A DNA stretch of 64,000 nt from R-RK-3 sp031399085 (GCA_031399085.1 JANNOQ010000079.1:62001-126000), one strand, 5' to 3'; counted from the stretch's first letter, positions 1-9,134 are shown. The notes: generated from the letters alone by a model not told the origin. Program-made: numbers and translations.

Positions 1-559
1 CGCCAGGGCCGATCTTGGTTGGCGCACCGCCAGCCGTCGCTCCGGTGATGCCCATGATGCCGCCCATCGCCTGCGAGACCGGATCGTAAGCGGGCCAGCT
101 CGCATAGGGACTCTCTCCGGTCCGCGTGTCGCCAAAGCCGCGCAGGGCGGCGTAAACGAGGCGCGGGTTGATCTCCGCGAGCGACTCATAGGCGAGGCCT
201 AGCCGTTCCATCACGCCGCCACGATAATTGTCGATCAACACATCGGCCTTCGCCGCGAGACGGCGCAGCACTTCCTTGCCCGCCTCCTGCTTCAGATCGA
301 GGATGACGGACTCCTTATTGCGGTTGATCGAGGCGAAATAGGCTCCGTATCCGCCCTGCTCGGCGGTCAGCGCGCCTTCGAGATGCGGTCCCACCTGCCG
401 CGCATCTTCCCCGCCCGGCGGCTCGATCTTGATGACCCGCGCGCCCTGATCGGCGAGCATCATGCTGGCATAGGGACCGGCGAGCATGACGGTGACATCG
501 ATGACGGTCATGCCGTCCAGCGCGCCGAGCGGCGTCCGCATCTCACTTGGGGCTGGCAT
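1..559 (-). CDS. CaiB/BaiF-type (family III) CoA-transferase, 3' part outside window
   Basis: Reading leftward from an ATG at 557-559 gives about 186 residues with no stop before the window edge, so only the N-terminal half is here. It opens with a LDGMTVIDVT...LAGPYASMMLADQGA stretch, then VIKIEPPGGEDAR, INRNKESVILDLK and DVLIDNYRGGVMERLGL, all typical of family III CoA-transferases, which move CoA between carboxylic acids. A YDPVSQAMGG motif carries the aspartate expected to form the acyl-aspartyl anhydride. The substrate cannot be told from the sequence. It is divergent from recQ with about 240 bases between them. The family call is firm; the true end lies outside the window. Confidence 0.85.
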   Translation of the reverse strand, partial: MPAPSEMRTPLGALDGMTVIDVTVMLAGPYASMMLADQGARVIKIEPPGGEDARQVGPHLEGALTAEQGGYGAYFASINRNKESVILDLKQEAGKEVLRRLAAKADVLIDNYRGGVMERLGLAYESLAEINPRLVYAALRGFGDTRTGESPYASWPAYDPVSQAMGGIMGITGATAGGAPTKIGPG

Positions 560-802
560 GATGCGCCAAAACTTTCCTGCTGAGCCTACGCGGCTGTTTC
601 CGCATCATTATCGAACTGGCCTTGCAGGGCAAATGGATCGTCGAACGCGGCGTTTCTCTCAGTTGTCCACAGTCGGTATTCACGCCTAGCGGCTCACCGC
701 TGTACCCTGCCGCGCCGGTAGGATAGGTAGAAACGACTCGCATCGTCCGATTCTGGCCAGCCTCTCGGAAGCTTTCGACGCCGCCCCATACCACCCGGCA
801 AA

Positions 803-2656
803 ATGGTAGATTTGAACCCCGCAGAAGCCCAGCTCCACGCGACCTTCGGCTTCAAATCCTTCCGGCCGGGGCAAGCGGATATCATCGGGGCGGTGCTGTC
901 GGGGCGCGATGTGCTCGCGGTCATGCCGACCGGCGGCGGCAAGTCGCTCTGCTACCAGCTTCCGGCACTGTTGCGCGAAGGCGTGACGCTCGTCGTCTCG
1001 CCGCTGATCGCCCTTATGCGCAATCAGGTGGCGCAGCTTGTGAATTACGGCGTGGCTGCGGCCAGTCTCAGCTCGGGCAACGATCCGGCCGAGAACCGCG
1101 AGGCGCTGTCCCGTCTGGCAAACGGGACGTTGCGCATCCTCTATCTGGCGCCGGAGCGTCTGGCGCTGTCGGACACGCGCAATTTGCTGTCCCGGTGCGG
1201 GGTTAGTCTGCTCGCCATCGACGAGGCGCATTGCGTCTCGCAATGGGGGCATGATTTCCGGCCGGAATATATGGCGATTGGCGAAGCGGCTGCCGCGCTC
1301 GGCAATGTGCAGCGGATCGCGCTCACGGCGACCGCGGATGCGGCGACGCGCGCGGAAATCCTGGCCAGGCTGTTCAGCCGCGAGCCGGTTCAGTTCGTGC
1401 ACGGCTTCGACCGGCCCAATCTGCGCCTCGCCATGCGCCCCAAAAGCGATGCGAAACGCCAAATCCTCGATTTCGTGAAGGCGCAGAACGGGGAGTGCGG
1501 CATCATCTATTGCGCGTCCCGGCGGCAAACCGAGGAGCTATCGGCGTTTCTGGGCGGCAAAGGCGTCAAGGCGCTGCATTATCACGCCGGGATGCCGGCG
1601 GCGGACCGTGCGCGCAGCCAGGACGCCTTTCTCCAAGAGGATGGCGTCGTGATGACTGCCACAGTCGCCTTCGGCATGGGCATCGACAAGCCGGATGTGC
1701 GCTTCGTCATGCACGCCAATCTGCCGAAAAGCATGGAGAGCTACTATCAGGAAATCGGCCGCGCCGGTCGCGACGGCCTGCCCGCCGACACGCTGACGCT
1801 TTACGGCCTCGACGATATGCGCCTCCGCCGCGTGCAGATCGAGGAAAGCGACGCCTCGGAGGAGCAGAAGCGCATCGAAAAGCAGCGGCTCAACGCGCTG
1901 ATCGCGCTCTGCGAGGCGCCGCGCTGCCGCCGCCAGACGCTGCTGGCCTATTTCGGCGACGACGCCGTCCCTTGCGGCAATTGCGATCTGTGCATCGACG
2001 GCATCGAAGTGATCGACGCGACGGTGGAGGCGCAGAAGGCGCTGTCCGCCATCCTCCGCACCGGCGAGCGCTTCGGCACCGAACATCTGATCGCGATCCT
2101 GCGCGGCGAGGAAACGGACCGGGTGCACCAATTCAACCACAACCGCCTGCCGACCTTCGGCGTTGGCAAGGAGCGCTCGCGCAACGACTGGCGCTCGATC
2201 TTCCGCCAACTTTACGGCGCGGGGGTCATTTCCATGGATGTCGCGGGCTATGGGCGCTGGACCGTGACGGATTTGGGACGCGGCGTGCTAAAAGGCGCGG
2301 CAAAGGTCGAGCTGCGACGCGAAACCCTCCAACCGCCGCTATCGCGGACAGCGGCCAAGCGGCAATCCGCGCCGGTGGGAGCGCTGGATGAGGCGGACCG
2401 CGCGCTGTTCGACGCGCTGAAAGTGGCCCGGCAGGCGCTGGCGAAGGACCAGCGCGTGCCCGCCTATGTTGTCTTTGCTGACCGCAGCCTGCTCGACATG
2501 GTGCATCTCAAGCCCGAAACGCGAGCGCAAATGGAGCTGGTGCACGGCGTGGGGAAGAGCAAGCTGGAGAAGTATGGAGATATTTTTCTAGCCGTGATCC
2601 GGAGCCATCGCGCGGCAGACATCCCGCGCCCCGAGCCGCGCCGGGCGGCTGGCTGA
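803..2656 (+). CDS. recQ: ATP-dependent DNA helicase RecQ
   Basis: 617 residues, the usual length for bacterial RecQ, a 3'-5' superfamily 2 helicase that unwinds forks and recombination intermediates. Seen: motif 0 FGFKSFRPGQ (about 15-24), Walker A GGGKS (44-48), DEAH box (140-143) followed by the aromatic-rich CVSQWGHDFRPEY loop, motif V/VI FGMGIDKPDVR and QEIGRAGRDG, a four-cysteine zinc site ending CGNCDLC (about 370-400), a winged-helix RQC region, and a C-terminal HRDC domain (VPAYVVFADRSL and GVGKSKLEKYG). The start matches the family N-terminus. It stands alone between a divergent CoA-transferase and a convergent hydrolase, with only 20 bases to the latter. Confidence 0.97.
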   Translation: MVDLNPAEAQLHATFGFKSFRPGQADIIGAVLSGRDVLAVMPTGGGKSLCYQLPALLREGVTLVVSPLIALMRNQVAQLVNYGVAAASLSSGNDPAENREALSRLANGTLRILYLAPERLALSDTRNLLSRCGVSLLAIDEAHCVSQWGHDFRPEYMAIGEAAAALGNVQRIALTATADAATRAEILARLFSREPVQFVHGFDRPNLRLAMRPKSDAKRQILDFVKAQNGECGIIYCASRRQTEELSAFLGGKGVKALHYHAGMPAADRARSQDAFLQEDGVVMTATVAFGMGIDKPDVRFVMHANLPKSMESYYQEIGRAGRDGLPADTLTLYGLDDMRLRRVQIEESDASEEQKRIEKQRLNALIALCEAPRCRRQTLLAYFGDDAVPCGNCDLCIDGIEVIDATVEAQKALSAILRTGERFGTEHLIAILRGEETDRVHQFNHNRLPTFGVGKERSRNDWRSIFRQLYGAGVISMDVAGYGRWTVTDLGRGVLKGAAKVELRRETLQPPLSRTAAKRQSAPVGALDEADRALFDALKVARQALAKDQRVPAYVVFADRSLLDMVHLKPETRAQMELVHGVGKSKLEKYGDIFLAVIRSHRAADIPRPEPRRAAG

Positions 2657-2676
2657 CGCGCTCTTACCGATCCCAG

Positions 2677-3384
2677 TCAAATCACGCTCAGCTCAATCTC
2701 GGCGATCCCCTCGACGCCGCCATGCAGACGGTCGCCGCGCATAATCGGTCCGACGCCTGCGGGCGTTCCCGAAAAGATCAGATCGCCGGGCTGTAGCGTG
2801 AACAAGCCGGACAGATAGGCGATCATCTCCGGCACCTTCCAAATCATCTGACCCATATCGCCATCCTGCTTCACCGCACCGTTGACCGCGAGCCAGACGC
2901 GGCCCGCCGCCGGATGTCCGATCGCACTCGCAGGCACGATCGCCGAGCACGGGGCCGACGCTTCGAACGCCTTGCCGACCTCCCAGGGACGCCCGGCCTT
3001 CTTGGCCTCGCCCTGCAAATCGCGCCGCGTCATGTCGAGGCCGGCCGCATAGCCGAAGACGAGGTCCAGCGCCTGCTCGACGGGCACATCGACGCCGCCC
3101 GCGCCGAGCGCCACGACCATCTCCATCTCGTGATGCACGTCCTTCGTTGCGCTTGGGTAGGGAAACGCGGCACCCGGCGGCAGAATGCAGTCGGGATTTT
3201 TCTGGAAGAAAAAGGGCGGCTCGCGCGAAGGGTCATGGCCCATTTCGACAGCATGATCGGCATAATTCCGCCCGACGCAATAGATGCGGTGGATCGCGAA
3301 CAGCCGATCCGTGCCCGCGACCGGCAGGACGGCGACGGCTGGTGGCTGGAAGATGTATCCGGCTGCGGACGGCTGATGGCTCAT
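2677..3384 (-). CDS. Fumarylacetoacetate-hydrolase-fold enzyme, fumarylpyruvate hydrolase-like
   Basis: 235 residues covering one FAH domain. Visible are IYCVGRNYADHA, PPFFFQKNPD, the metal-binding HHEMEMVVALG, GYAAGLDMTRRDLQ, GRPWEVGKAFE and GDLIFSGTPAGVGP, in the family order. Enzymes with this layout cleave C-C bonds in acyl-pyruvates. From memory the overall pattern is closest to fumarylpyruvate hydrolase (NagK type) of the gentisate route, but no other gentisate gene is nearby, so the substrate is an inference. Glutamates of the HHExE motif that bind Mg/Mn are intact. It converges on recQ. Start is the ATG at 3384. Confidence 0.85.
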   Translation of the reverse strand: MSHQPSAAGYIFQPPAVAVLPVAGTDRLFAIHRIYCVGRNYADHAVEMGHDPSREPPFFFQKNPDCILPPGAAFPYPSATKDVHHEMEMVVALGAGGVDVPVEQALDLVFGYAAGLDMTRRDLQGEAKKAGRPWEVGKAFEASAPCSAIVPASAIGHPAAGRVWLAVNGAVKQDGDMGQMIWKVPEMIAYLSGLFTLQPGDLIFSGTPAGVGPIMRGDRLHGGVEGIAEIELSVI

Positions 3385-3592
3385 GGCGAAATCCTAAATG
3401 ATGGCGGCGGGCAAGAGGATCATGAAATTGCTTGGAATAGCAATCGGCACGCTAAAATCCGCCGCGTTAGCGGCAAGGCTGGACGGTGCCAAATGAAATG
3501 CGCCTTTGGCCGGAGCAAAAAACGGACTAAACTGATCGGCTTGGGAGGAACGCCACAATTCAACGAGGCGTTCGGAGAAAAAGGAGGCTCAT

Positions 3593-3808
3593 ATGACTGG
3601 CAGTGTTTACAAAATTGTCGAGATCATCGGCACGAGCACGGAATCTTGGGAGCAAGCCGCCAAGCTCGCGGTGGAACGGGCGGGCCAGTCGCTGCGCGAT
3701 TTGCGCGTCGCCGAGGTGGTGGCGAACGATATCGTCATCGAGAATGGCAGCATTCAGGCGTTCCGGACCAAGCTCAAATTGTCGTTCAAATATGAGGGGA
3801 GCGAGTAG
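3593..3808 (+). CDS. Dodecin-family small protein, flavin-stacking Trp missing
   Basis: 71 residues, with a strong AAGGAGG ribosome site seven bases before the ATG. The pattern VYKIVEIIGTSTESWEQAA, AVERAGQSLRDLRVAEVV and a closing beta strand FRTKLKLSFKYE is that of dodecins, which form hollow dodecamers and store or buffer flavins. In flavin-binding dodecins the third strand has a tryptophan (LDWFEV in the Thermus protein as I recall); here the same place reads LRVAEV, so the stacking Trp is replaced by Val. It may be a non-flavin dodecin variant. Monocistronic; faces the same way as recQ but is separated from it by the opposite-strand hydrolase. Confidence 0.9.
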   Translation: MTGSVYKIVEIIGTSTESWEQAAKLAVERAGQSLRDLRVAEVVANDIVIENGSIQAFRTKLKLSFKYEGSE

Positions 3809-3882
3809 CGCCTCGCGCCCTAATCGAAGTTAGTCGCCCGCATATATTCAACATATTGAATCTGCTGCATCGCCTCTCCACT

Positions 3883-3986
3883 GTCGCCCCGGCCATTGAG
3901 CCGGGGCCCATTCGTCTAGCAATTCGACATGAAATTGAGGGATGAGTGTAGGCCCCGCATAGTCGCCACGCGACTTCCGGGGCGAC
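3883..3986. repeat. Composite intergenic palindrome, copy 1
   Basis: A perfect 10-base inverted repeat, GTCGCCCCGG at 3883-3892 and CCGGGGCGAC at 3977-3986, encloses inner pieces GAGCCGGGGCCCA and GTGTAGGCCCCG. The same architecture, with related sequence, recurs at 10781-10885. It lies between the dodecin gene and the end of the tadG-like gene and contains no gene. Dispersed palindromes of this kind are common in alphaproteobacterial intergenic DNA; the function here is unknown. Confidence 0.7.
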
Positions 3987-4039
3987 TGTAAAGGCATGAA
4001 CAATGAGTCCCAGACAGGCTCGATCGGCCCAATCGCGCT

Positions 4040-5491
4040 CTAATTCATGATCCGAAGCTGATTCAGCGAGGCGGCGATGGCGGCAAATGTGCTTTGCAGA
4101 GCAGCCGCTGTCGGGGAGTCGAAGAACTTATTTGCATCGGTTGCGCAGTTGCGCATGAGTGTCCGTATGCTGTCCGATGGTAGATCGAAGCCGATCGTAT
4201 AGATGATGACGTCTTGATCGGTGTCATCCGCGTCATGATTGGCCTTGATGCTGGTGCACAGCGCTTCCATTCTGGAGTCAAGACCAGTGCTGGCCAGTTG
4301 AGGATTATCCCACATTCCGTAGGAAGAGAACGTGCCCGGGGCGTTCTCACCGTCGGATAAGACGATGATGGCCTTGATCGTGTCGACCTGGTCGTATGCG
4401 ACGCCTTGGGTAAAGGGTTGTCCAGGGGAGATTAGTCGCCAGCCCCAAGCAAGCCCCTCCGTAATATTTGTGCTGGTGCGGGCGACCATGGCGTTAATGG
4501 CCGAAGTGATCGCGGTTTTTTGGTTGGTCAGCGGTTGAATGGGGGACGCCGCGCAACTTAGATTTTGCCCGCTGCCGGTATCGTTGACGTAAGACGCCTT
4601 ATCCGCGCCGTCATAGGGATAGAAATACGCGGAAAACAGGGTTTCCGGATTGGCCGAATTGGGCGGCGCGTCGCTGATGTCCAAATTATCGACGCCCGCA
4701 TTATAACGCGAGCGAACGCAGCCGCCCCATCTTGCTGCGATGTTTTCGCTAACGGTTCCCGTTCCCATCGTTCCGAGCACGGTAAAGAGCGTCTCGTTGG
4801 CAGGTGAAGTTGTGTCCAAATTCGTTATATTTTGAGTGTTGAGCGACGAAGGATTTCCAAAGTCCAGCCACCATGTGTCGTATGGCACATTGAGATTCAC
4901 GCCGGCCTCAAAAGGCACCAGCCCGATCTTGACCTTTTCCGATACCTCATCCGCGCCGAAAAGCGTATCGACAAGGGTGTTGGCCGCATCCCTCATCGCT
5001 CCGATTTTGTTACCCCAGGACATCGAACCGCTATTATCGAGCACCATGACGATTTCAAGTTTGGTGTCCCGGCGCAGAACCCGCGAATTGACGTTGACGG
5101 TCAGCATATCGATCCCGGCAAGGCCCATAAAGGACGTCGGAACGGTGGCGCTGGCCGAAACGACGACCTCTTCGCCATTATCGCCCTCGCGCACGGCACT
5201 AAAGCTCGTGAGGGTACCGATCCCGCTTTCCGGGTAATGCGCCCTGATATACGCCTCCGCCTTTTGGTTAAGTTCGTCGGCGTCGACCATGTCGGGCAGG
5301 GTGCCAATCGTCAGCGCGGCGGCGTCAATGGCGCTGGTGAGCTGCCGTTTCACCACCAGCGTCTGGCCAAAGTCGATCGCGACGGCGATGACCATCAGCA
5401 GCGGCACGACGAGGAGCATGAAAATCATCAGCACGACGCCGCGCTCATCGCGCCGGAAGCGCCGGATCACCCGGGAAATGACGCGCAACAT
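4040..5491 (-). CDS. TadG-like pilus-assembly protein with von Willebrand A domain
   Basis: 483 residues from the ATG at 5491, which has GGGAGGGGGAGTT just upstream; the frame stays open further back but that extension is arginine/serine-rich and lacks a ribosome site. The N-terminus FRRDERGVVLMIFMLLVVPLLMVIAVAIDFGQ is a TadG/Flp_N membrane anchor. The rest is a von Willebrand A domain with a MIDAS motif DNSGSMS. TadG-type proteins assist assembly of Flp (tight adherence) pili at the envelope. It is divergent from two TadE-like genes, sharing a 212-base promoter region. No Tad ATPase, secretin or Flp prepilin is in the window. Confidence 0.85.
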   Translation of the reverse strand: MLRVISRVIRRFRRDERGVVLMIFMLLVVPLLMVIAVAIDFGQTLVVKRQLTSAIDAAALTIGTLPDMVDADELNQKAEAYIRAHYPESGIGTLTSFSAVREGDNGEEVVVSASATVPTSFMGLAGIDMLTVNVNSRVLRRDTKLEIVMVLDNSGSMSWGNKIGAMRDAANTLVDTLFGADEVSEKVKIGLVPFEAGVNLNVPYDTWWLDFGNPSSLNTQNITNLDTTSPANETLFTVLGTMGTGTVSENIAARWGGCVRSRYNAGVDNLDISDAPPNSANPETLFSAYFYPYDGADKASYVNDTGSGQNLSCAASPIQPLTNQKTAITSAINAMVARTSTNITEGLAWGWRLISPGQPFTQGVAYDQVDTIKAIIVLSDGENAPGTFSSYGMWDNPQLASTGLDSRMEALCTSIKANHDADDTDQDVIIYTIGFDLPSDSIRTLMRNCATDANKFFDSPTAAALQSTFAAIAASLNQLRIMN

Positions 5492-5703
5492 AACTCCCCC
5501 TCCCGGCGACTGCCGCGCCGGATCCGTTCCCCTAGTCTGCCCATACATAACGCAAACCGTGTCCGTTTCCAACTGGCTCGAAAGACTGCATGTAGAGACG
5601 GAAAGATTTGCACGCCGCGCCATCCGTTGCATACTTCCAAGCTTCCGGCTATGAACAAGAAACAACCGACGGTTTGACGGGGACGTTAGGGTGGAGTCTG
5701 CCG

Positions 5704-6282
5704 ATGAGTGAGGGCGAACTTGGCTGTGGCCAGAATTCCGTAAGGAAAACCGGTCTGCTGCGCCGCTTCCTGCGAGGGGGAAGGCGGGGCGAGAGGGGCG
5801 TGACGATGATCGAATTCGCCCTCGTGATGATCCCATTCTTTCTGTTGTTGTTCGGCACCTTCGAGGTTGGGCTGGTGTTCTGGGGCAACTACGAACTCGA
5901 AAACGCCACCGAGGACGCCGCCCGCCAGATCCGCACCGGGCAGGTTGCGTCGGCCAATATGAACGACGACGGGTTCAGAGAGCTGGTTTGCAGCCGGGTA
6001 TCGCTTCTGTCCCAATGCCGTGCAAGACTGCGGCTCGACGTCCGCAGCTTCGCCAGTTTCGACCAGATCGGCGGAAACGGACCTGATCCCCTCGTGAACG
6101 GAGAGTTGCAAAACAATTTCCAATGGCAACCGGGAGGCCCGCGCGCAATCGTGCTCGTAACGACTTTCTATGAATGGCCTTTGATCAATCCGATGACCAG
6201 TGCGAGTCTTTCGAACATGGGCAGCGGCAATCGCCTGTTGCGAGCCTCCGCTGCGTTCAGGAACGAGCCTTGGCCGGGTTGA
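5704..6282 (+). CDS. TadE-like pseudopilin
   Basis: 192 residues from the ATG at 5704 (GGTGGAG upstream); an earlier in-frame codon at 5608 would run into the divergent promoter region. The segment GERGVTMIEFALVMIPFFLLLFGTFEVG is a TadE/TadF signature: a basic leader, a G-x3-IEFA processing-like site and one membrane helix. The mature part carries two cysteines (CSRVSLLSQC). TadE proteins are minor pseudopilins processed by the TadV peptidase and needed for Flp pilus biogenesis. Its stop TGA at 6280-6282 overlaps a possible ATG for the next TadE gene, so the two are likely co-transcribed. Confidence 0.85.
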   Translation: MSEGELGCGQNSVRKTGLLRRFLRGGRRGERGVTMIEFALVMIPFFLLLFGTFEVGLVFWGNYELENATEDAARQIRTGQVASANMNDDGFRELVCSRVSLLSQCRARLRLDVRSFASFDQIGGNGPDPLVNGELQNNFQWQPGGPRAIVLVTTFYEWPLINPMTSASLSNMGSGNRLLRASAAFRNEPWPG

Positions 6283-6305
6283 TGGCGTTGGATGGGGTGG
6301 AGCCA

Positions 6306-6866
6306 ATGATGGGGCAGGGGCGAATTCGGAGTCGGCTGAAAGGCACGGCGAGCCGCTTTCAGGACGCAGAGCGCGGCGTTGTGATGGTCGAATTCGCGCT
6401 CATTCTTCCCATTATGATCATGATTTTCTTCGGCCTGGTCGAGTTCGGCGAAGCCTTTTCTGTGAACCGCAAGGTGGAAAATGCGGCCAGCAGCGTGGCG
6501 GATCTGGTCTCCCAGCAAGGCGTGGTATCGACTGCGGATTTGGACGATATTACGACTGTTGCTGCGCAAATCCTGCAGCCTTATCGCGCGGCGCCTTTGA
6601 CCGTGCGGATCTTCAGCGTGGCGGCCGACGAGAACAATGTGACGACCGTTGCCTGGACATATCCGGCAGGCGGCCCCGCTGTAGGGTCCGCCTATGCGCT
6701 GCCGGCGTCCGGGTCCGGGCTCACGGAGGCCAATTCCAGCGTCATCGTCGCCGAGGCGGCCTATGCTTTCACCCCGACGCTCGGACAATTTCTCGGCGCT
6801 ATCCAGATTAATGGCAGAGCGTACTTCCGTCCGCGCCTGAGCCGCGTGGTTACGAAGACCGATTAG
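6306..6866 (+). CDS. TadE-like pseudopilin, second copy
   Basis: About 186 residues. I chose the ATG at 6306 behind GGTGGAG; an ATG overlapping the previous stop (6282) and another at 6309 are also possible. The leader DAERGVVMVEFALILPIMIMIFFGLVEFGEAF matches the TadE motif of the preceding gene (ERGV-M-EFAL then a hydrophobic helix). The mature part, beginning with RKVENAASSVADLV, is typical of TadE proteins of Rhizobiales that sit beside TadG. Together with the upstream gene and the divergent TadG-like gene it forms a small pilus-accessory locus. The stop codon abuts a palindrome at 6866-6914. Confidence 0.85.
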   Translation: MMGQGRIRSRLKGTASRFQDAERGVVMVEFALILPIMIMIFFGLVEFGEAFSVNRKVENAASSVADLVSQQGVVSTADLDDITTVAAQILQPYRAAPLTVRIFSVAADENNVTTVAWTYPAGGPAVGSAYALPASGSGLTEANSSVIVAEAAYAFTPTLGQFLGAIQINGRAYFRPRLSRVVTKTD

Positions 6867-6914
6867 AGCGGTATGAGGAAAGTGGGGAACCGGTTTCCGC
6901 TCGTCATCCCGCTC
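6866..6914. repeat. Imperfect palindrome between convergent genes
   Basis: GAGCGGTATGA (6866-6876) pairs with TCATCCCGCTC (6904-6914) with one mismatch, and GGAAA/TTTCC nest inside around an AACCGGTT core. It resembles a dispersed palindrome, AAGTGGGAACCGGTTTTCC-like, frequent in Rhizobiales intergenic DNA. It begins at the last base of the TadE-like gene and lies 12 bases from the tarD stop, so it could end transcription from both sides. Confidence 0.55.
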
Positions 6915-6926
6915 AAAACTCATGAC

Positions 6927-8096
6927 CTAAGTCTCCGTCGCCTCGCGCATTGTCGCAATTAGCGACGCCTTTTCCTCAAAGCCGATGCCCGGCGCATCCG
7001 GCAGGCGGACATAGCCATCCTCTACCCGGATGCCGTCGGCGAAGCCGCCAAAGGGCGCGAATACGCCCGGATAGCTCTCATTGCCGCCCAGATGCAGACC
7101 CGCCGCGATGTTCAGCGACATTTGGTGCCCGCCATGCGGAATGCAGTTGCGCGAGGAAAAGCCGTATTCGGGAAGCAGCGCGAGCGTGCGCAGATATTCG
7201 ACGAGGCCGTAGGATAACGCGCAGTCGAATTGCAGTCGGTCGCGGTCGGGGCGCAGCCCGCCATAGCGGAGAAGATTTCGCGCATCTTGATGCGAGAAGA
7301 GATTTTCGCCGGTTGCCATGGGCTTGTCGTAATGCTTGGCGAGTTCAGCCTGCAACCCATAGTCGAGCGGGTCGCCCGCTTCTTCGTACCAAAACAGGTC
7401 GTATTGCGCCAAAGCCTCGGCGTAGTGGATGGCCGTATCGAGGTCGAAGCGGCCATTGGCGTCGACGGCCAGCCTGCGCCCCGACCCGGTGACGGCGATC
7501 ACCGCTTCAATGCGCCTCAAATCATCGGCCAGACTCTCGCCGCCAATCTTCATCTTCACGACCGAATAGCCGGAATCGAGAAAGCCGCGCATTTCGTCCT
7601 GCAGCGCCCGGTCGTCCTTGCCCGGATAGTAATAGCCGCCGGCCGCATAGACGAAGACTTTCTCGTCCGGGGCGCCGTCGCCATGCCGCTCGGCCAGCAG
7701 CTTGTAAAGCGGCACGCCCGCGATCTTGGCCACCGCGTCCCACACGGCCATGTCGACCGTGCCGACCGCCACGGTGCGCTCGCCGTGACCGCCGGGTTTC
7801 TCATTGGTCATCATCGTCCGCCAGATCTTATGCGGATCGAGATTGTCGCCCGCGTCGGTCAGGAGGCTCTCCGGGGCGGCCTCGCGCAGGCGCGGCAGGA
7901 AGCGTTCGCGCAAAAGGCCGCTGGCGGCGTAGCGCCCGTTGGAGTTGAAGCCGTAGCCGATGACCGGTTTGCCGCCCCGCATCACATCGGTGACGACCGC
8001 GACGACGCTCGCCGTCATCTTGCTGAAATCGATGAACGCATTGCGGATTTGCGAGGCGATCGGCACGACCGCGTCGCGGATTTCGATGATTTTCAT
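6927..8096 (-). CDS. tarD: D(-)-tartrate dehydratase, enolase superfamily
   Basis: 389 residues from the ATG at 8096 (an upstream in-frame codon at 8123 is less likely). It belongs to the mandelate racemase branch of the enolase superfamily: a KMK motif (K181, K183), metal ligands D212 (VDAN), E238 or E239 (WYEE) and E264 (TGEN), and H321 in IPHGGHQMSLN. These fit the residues described for the Bradyrhizobium TarD (K184, D213, E239, E265, H322), and the whole chain reads very close to that 389-residue enzyme as I remember it. The reaction is D-tartrate to oxaloacetate plus water. No tartrate transporter is adjacent. About 290 bases separate it from the next gene. Confidence 0.9.
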   Translation of the reverse strand: MKIIEIRDAVVPIASQIRNAFIDFSKMTASVVAVVTDVMRGGKPVIGYGFNSNGRYAASGLLRERFLPRLREAAPESLLTDAGDNLDPHKIWRTMMTNEKPGGHGERTVAVGTVDMAVWDAVAKIAGVPLYKLLAERHGDGAPDEKVFVYAAGGYYYPGKDDRALQDEMRGFLDSGYSVVKMKIGGESLADDLRRIEAVIAVTGSGRRLAVDANGRFDLDTAIHYAEALAQYDLFWYEEAGDPLDYGLQAELAKHYDKPMATGENLFSHQDARNLLRYGGLRPDRDRLQFDCALSYGLVEYLRTLALLPEYGFSSRNCIPHGGHQMSLNIAAGLHLGGNESYPGVFAPFGGFADGIRVEDGYVRLPDAPGIGFEEKASLIATMREATET

Positions 8097-8390
8097 GTGC
8101 GTTATCCTGAAGGCGTTGGGCAAGCTCCGGCGGCCAAACGCGCTTACGCCAATTGCGACGGTCTTATCCTATTGAGACTATCACGGAGGGCTGCTTGCAA
8201 CCTCAACCAACGCAAGGCCTCATGCTGGTGGCAATCCGGACCAAAATTCAACGGACCGCGCGGTATTTCGGATTTACAGGGCTTGCGGATAAAATCTAAT
8301 GTTGACAGCGATTTGGGGCGCCTCAACCGGCTGCGCATTTCGCCGTTAGGCCGGAGCGGCGTCCGATTCGCGAACCGGCATGGGAGTGTT

Positions 8391-9134
8391 ATGCGGCTGA
8401 CCATCCTCGGCTCTGGCGACGCGTTCAGCTCGGGCGGGCGGCTGCCAAGCTGCTATGCGATCGAAAGCGGCGAAGCGCGTTTTTTGCTTGAATGCGGGCC
8501 TTCGATCCTGCCTGCGCTCAAGCGGGCGGGGATGGCCAGTAATGATTTTCGCCGCATTTTCATCAGCCATTTGCATGGCGATCACATGGGCGGGCTGCCG
8601 TTTCTGCTGATCGACGCCATCTATCCCAGTCAGCGCCGTGAGCCGCTGACACTGATCGGGCCGCCAGGGGTGGAGGCGCGCTTCCGGCTCGCTTGCGAGG
8701 TCTTCTACCCGCGGCTGCTGGATACGCCGCGCCCCTTCGACCTCGATTTCATCGAACTGCAAAGCCATGTGGAGAGCGACATCGCGGGCATTCGAGTGAC
8801 GCCGTTCGAAGTCAATCACTTCTCCGGCTCGCCGTCCTATGCTCTGCGCTTTGAACTGGATGGCAAAGTCTTTGCGTTTTCCGGCGACGCGGGATGGTCG
8901 GGCAAAGTCATCGAAGCGGGGAAGAACGCCGATCTTTATTTGATCGAATGCTACCAATATGATTTCAAACTCTCGATGCACCTTGACTATCTGACCATCG
9001 CGCAGCATTTCGACCGGATCGGCGCGCGGCAATTGGTCCTGACCCATATGAGCGATGCGATGCTTGCGCATGAGAGGGACGTAGACCGCACGCGATGCGT
9101 GCTGGCGGACGACGGGATGGTCATTGATTTCTGA
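8391..9134 (+). CDS. Metallo-beta-lactamase-fold hydrolase, RNase Z/phosphodiesterase-like
   Basis: 247 residues from the ATG at 8391 (GGGAG upstream). The frame is open far upstream, but that part is only the antisense of tarD. MRLTILGSGDAF and the zinc motif SHLHGDHMGGL are typical of the RNase Z-like branch; further zinc residues appear in FSGDAGWSG and LTHMSD. Members hydrolyse phosphodiesters or thioesters in the cytoplasm; the substrate here is not evident. The last 11 bases overlap the start of the uracil-DNA-glycosylase-like gene, implying translational coupling. Confidence 0.85.
   Translation: MRLTILGSGDAFSSGGRLPSCYAIESGEARFLLECGPSILPALKRAGMASNDFRRIFISHLHGDHMGGLPFLLIDAIYPSQRREPLTLIGPPGVEARFRLACEVFYPRLLDTPRPFDLDFIELQSHVESDIAGIRVTPFEVNHFSGSPSYALRFELDGKVFAFSGDAGWSGKVIEAGKNADLYLIECYQYDFKLSMHLDYLTIAQHFDRIGARQLVLTHMSDAMLAHERDVDRTRCVLADDGMVIDF

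Noticed and set aside
7230..8390. Long plus-strand open frame leading into the metallo-beta-lactamase gene
   Set aside because: It is antisense to tarD; the real start is the ATG at 8391 with a ribosome site.
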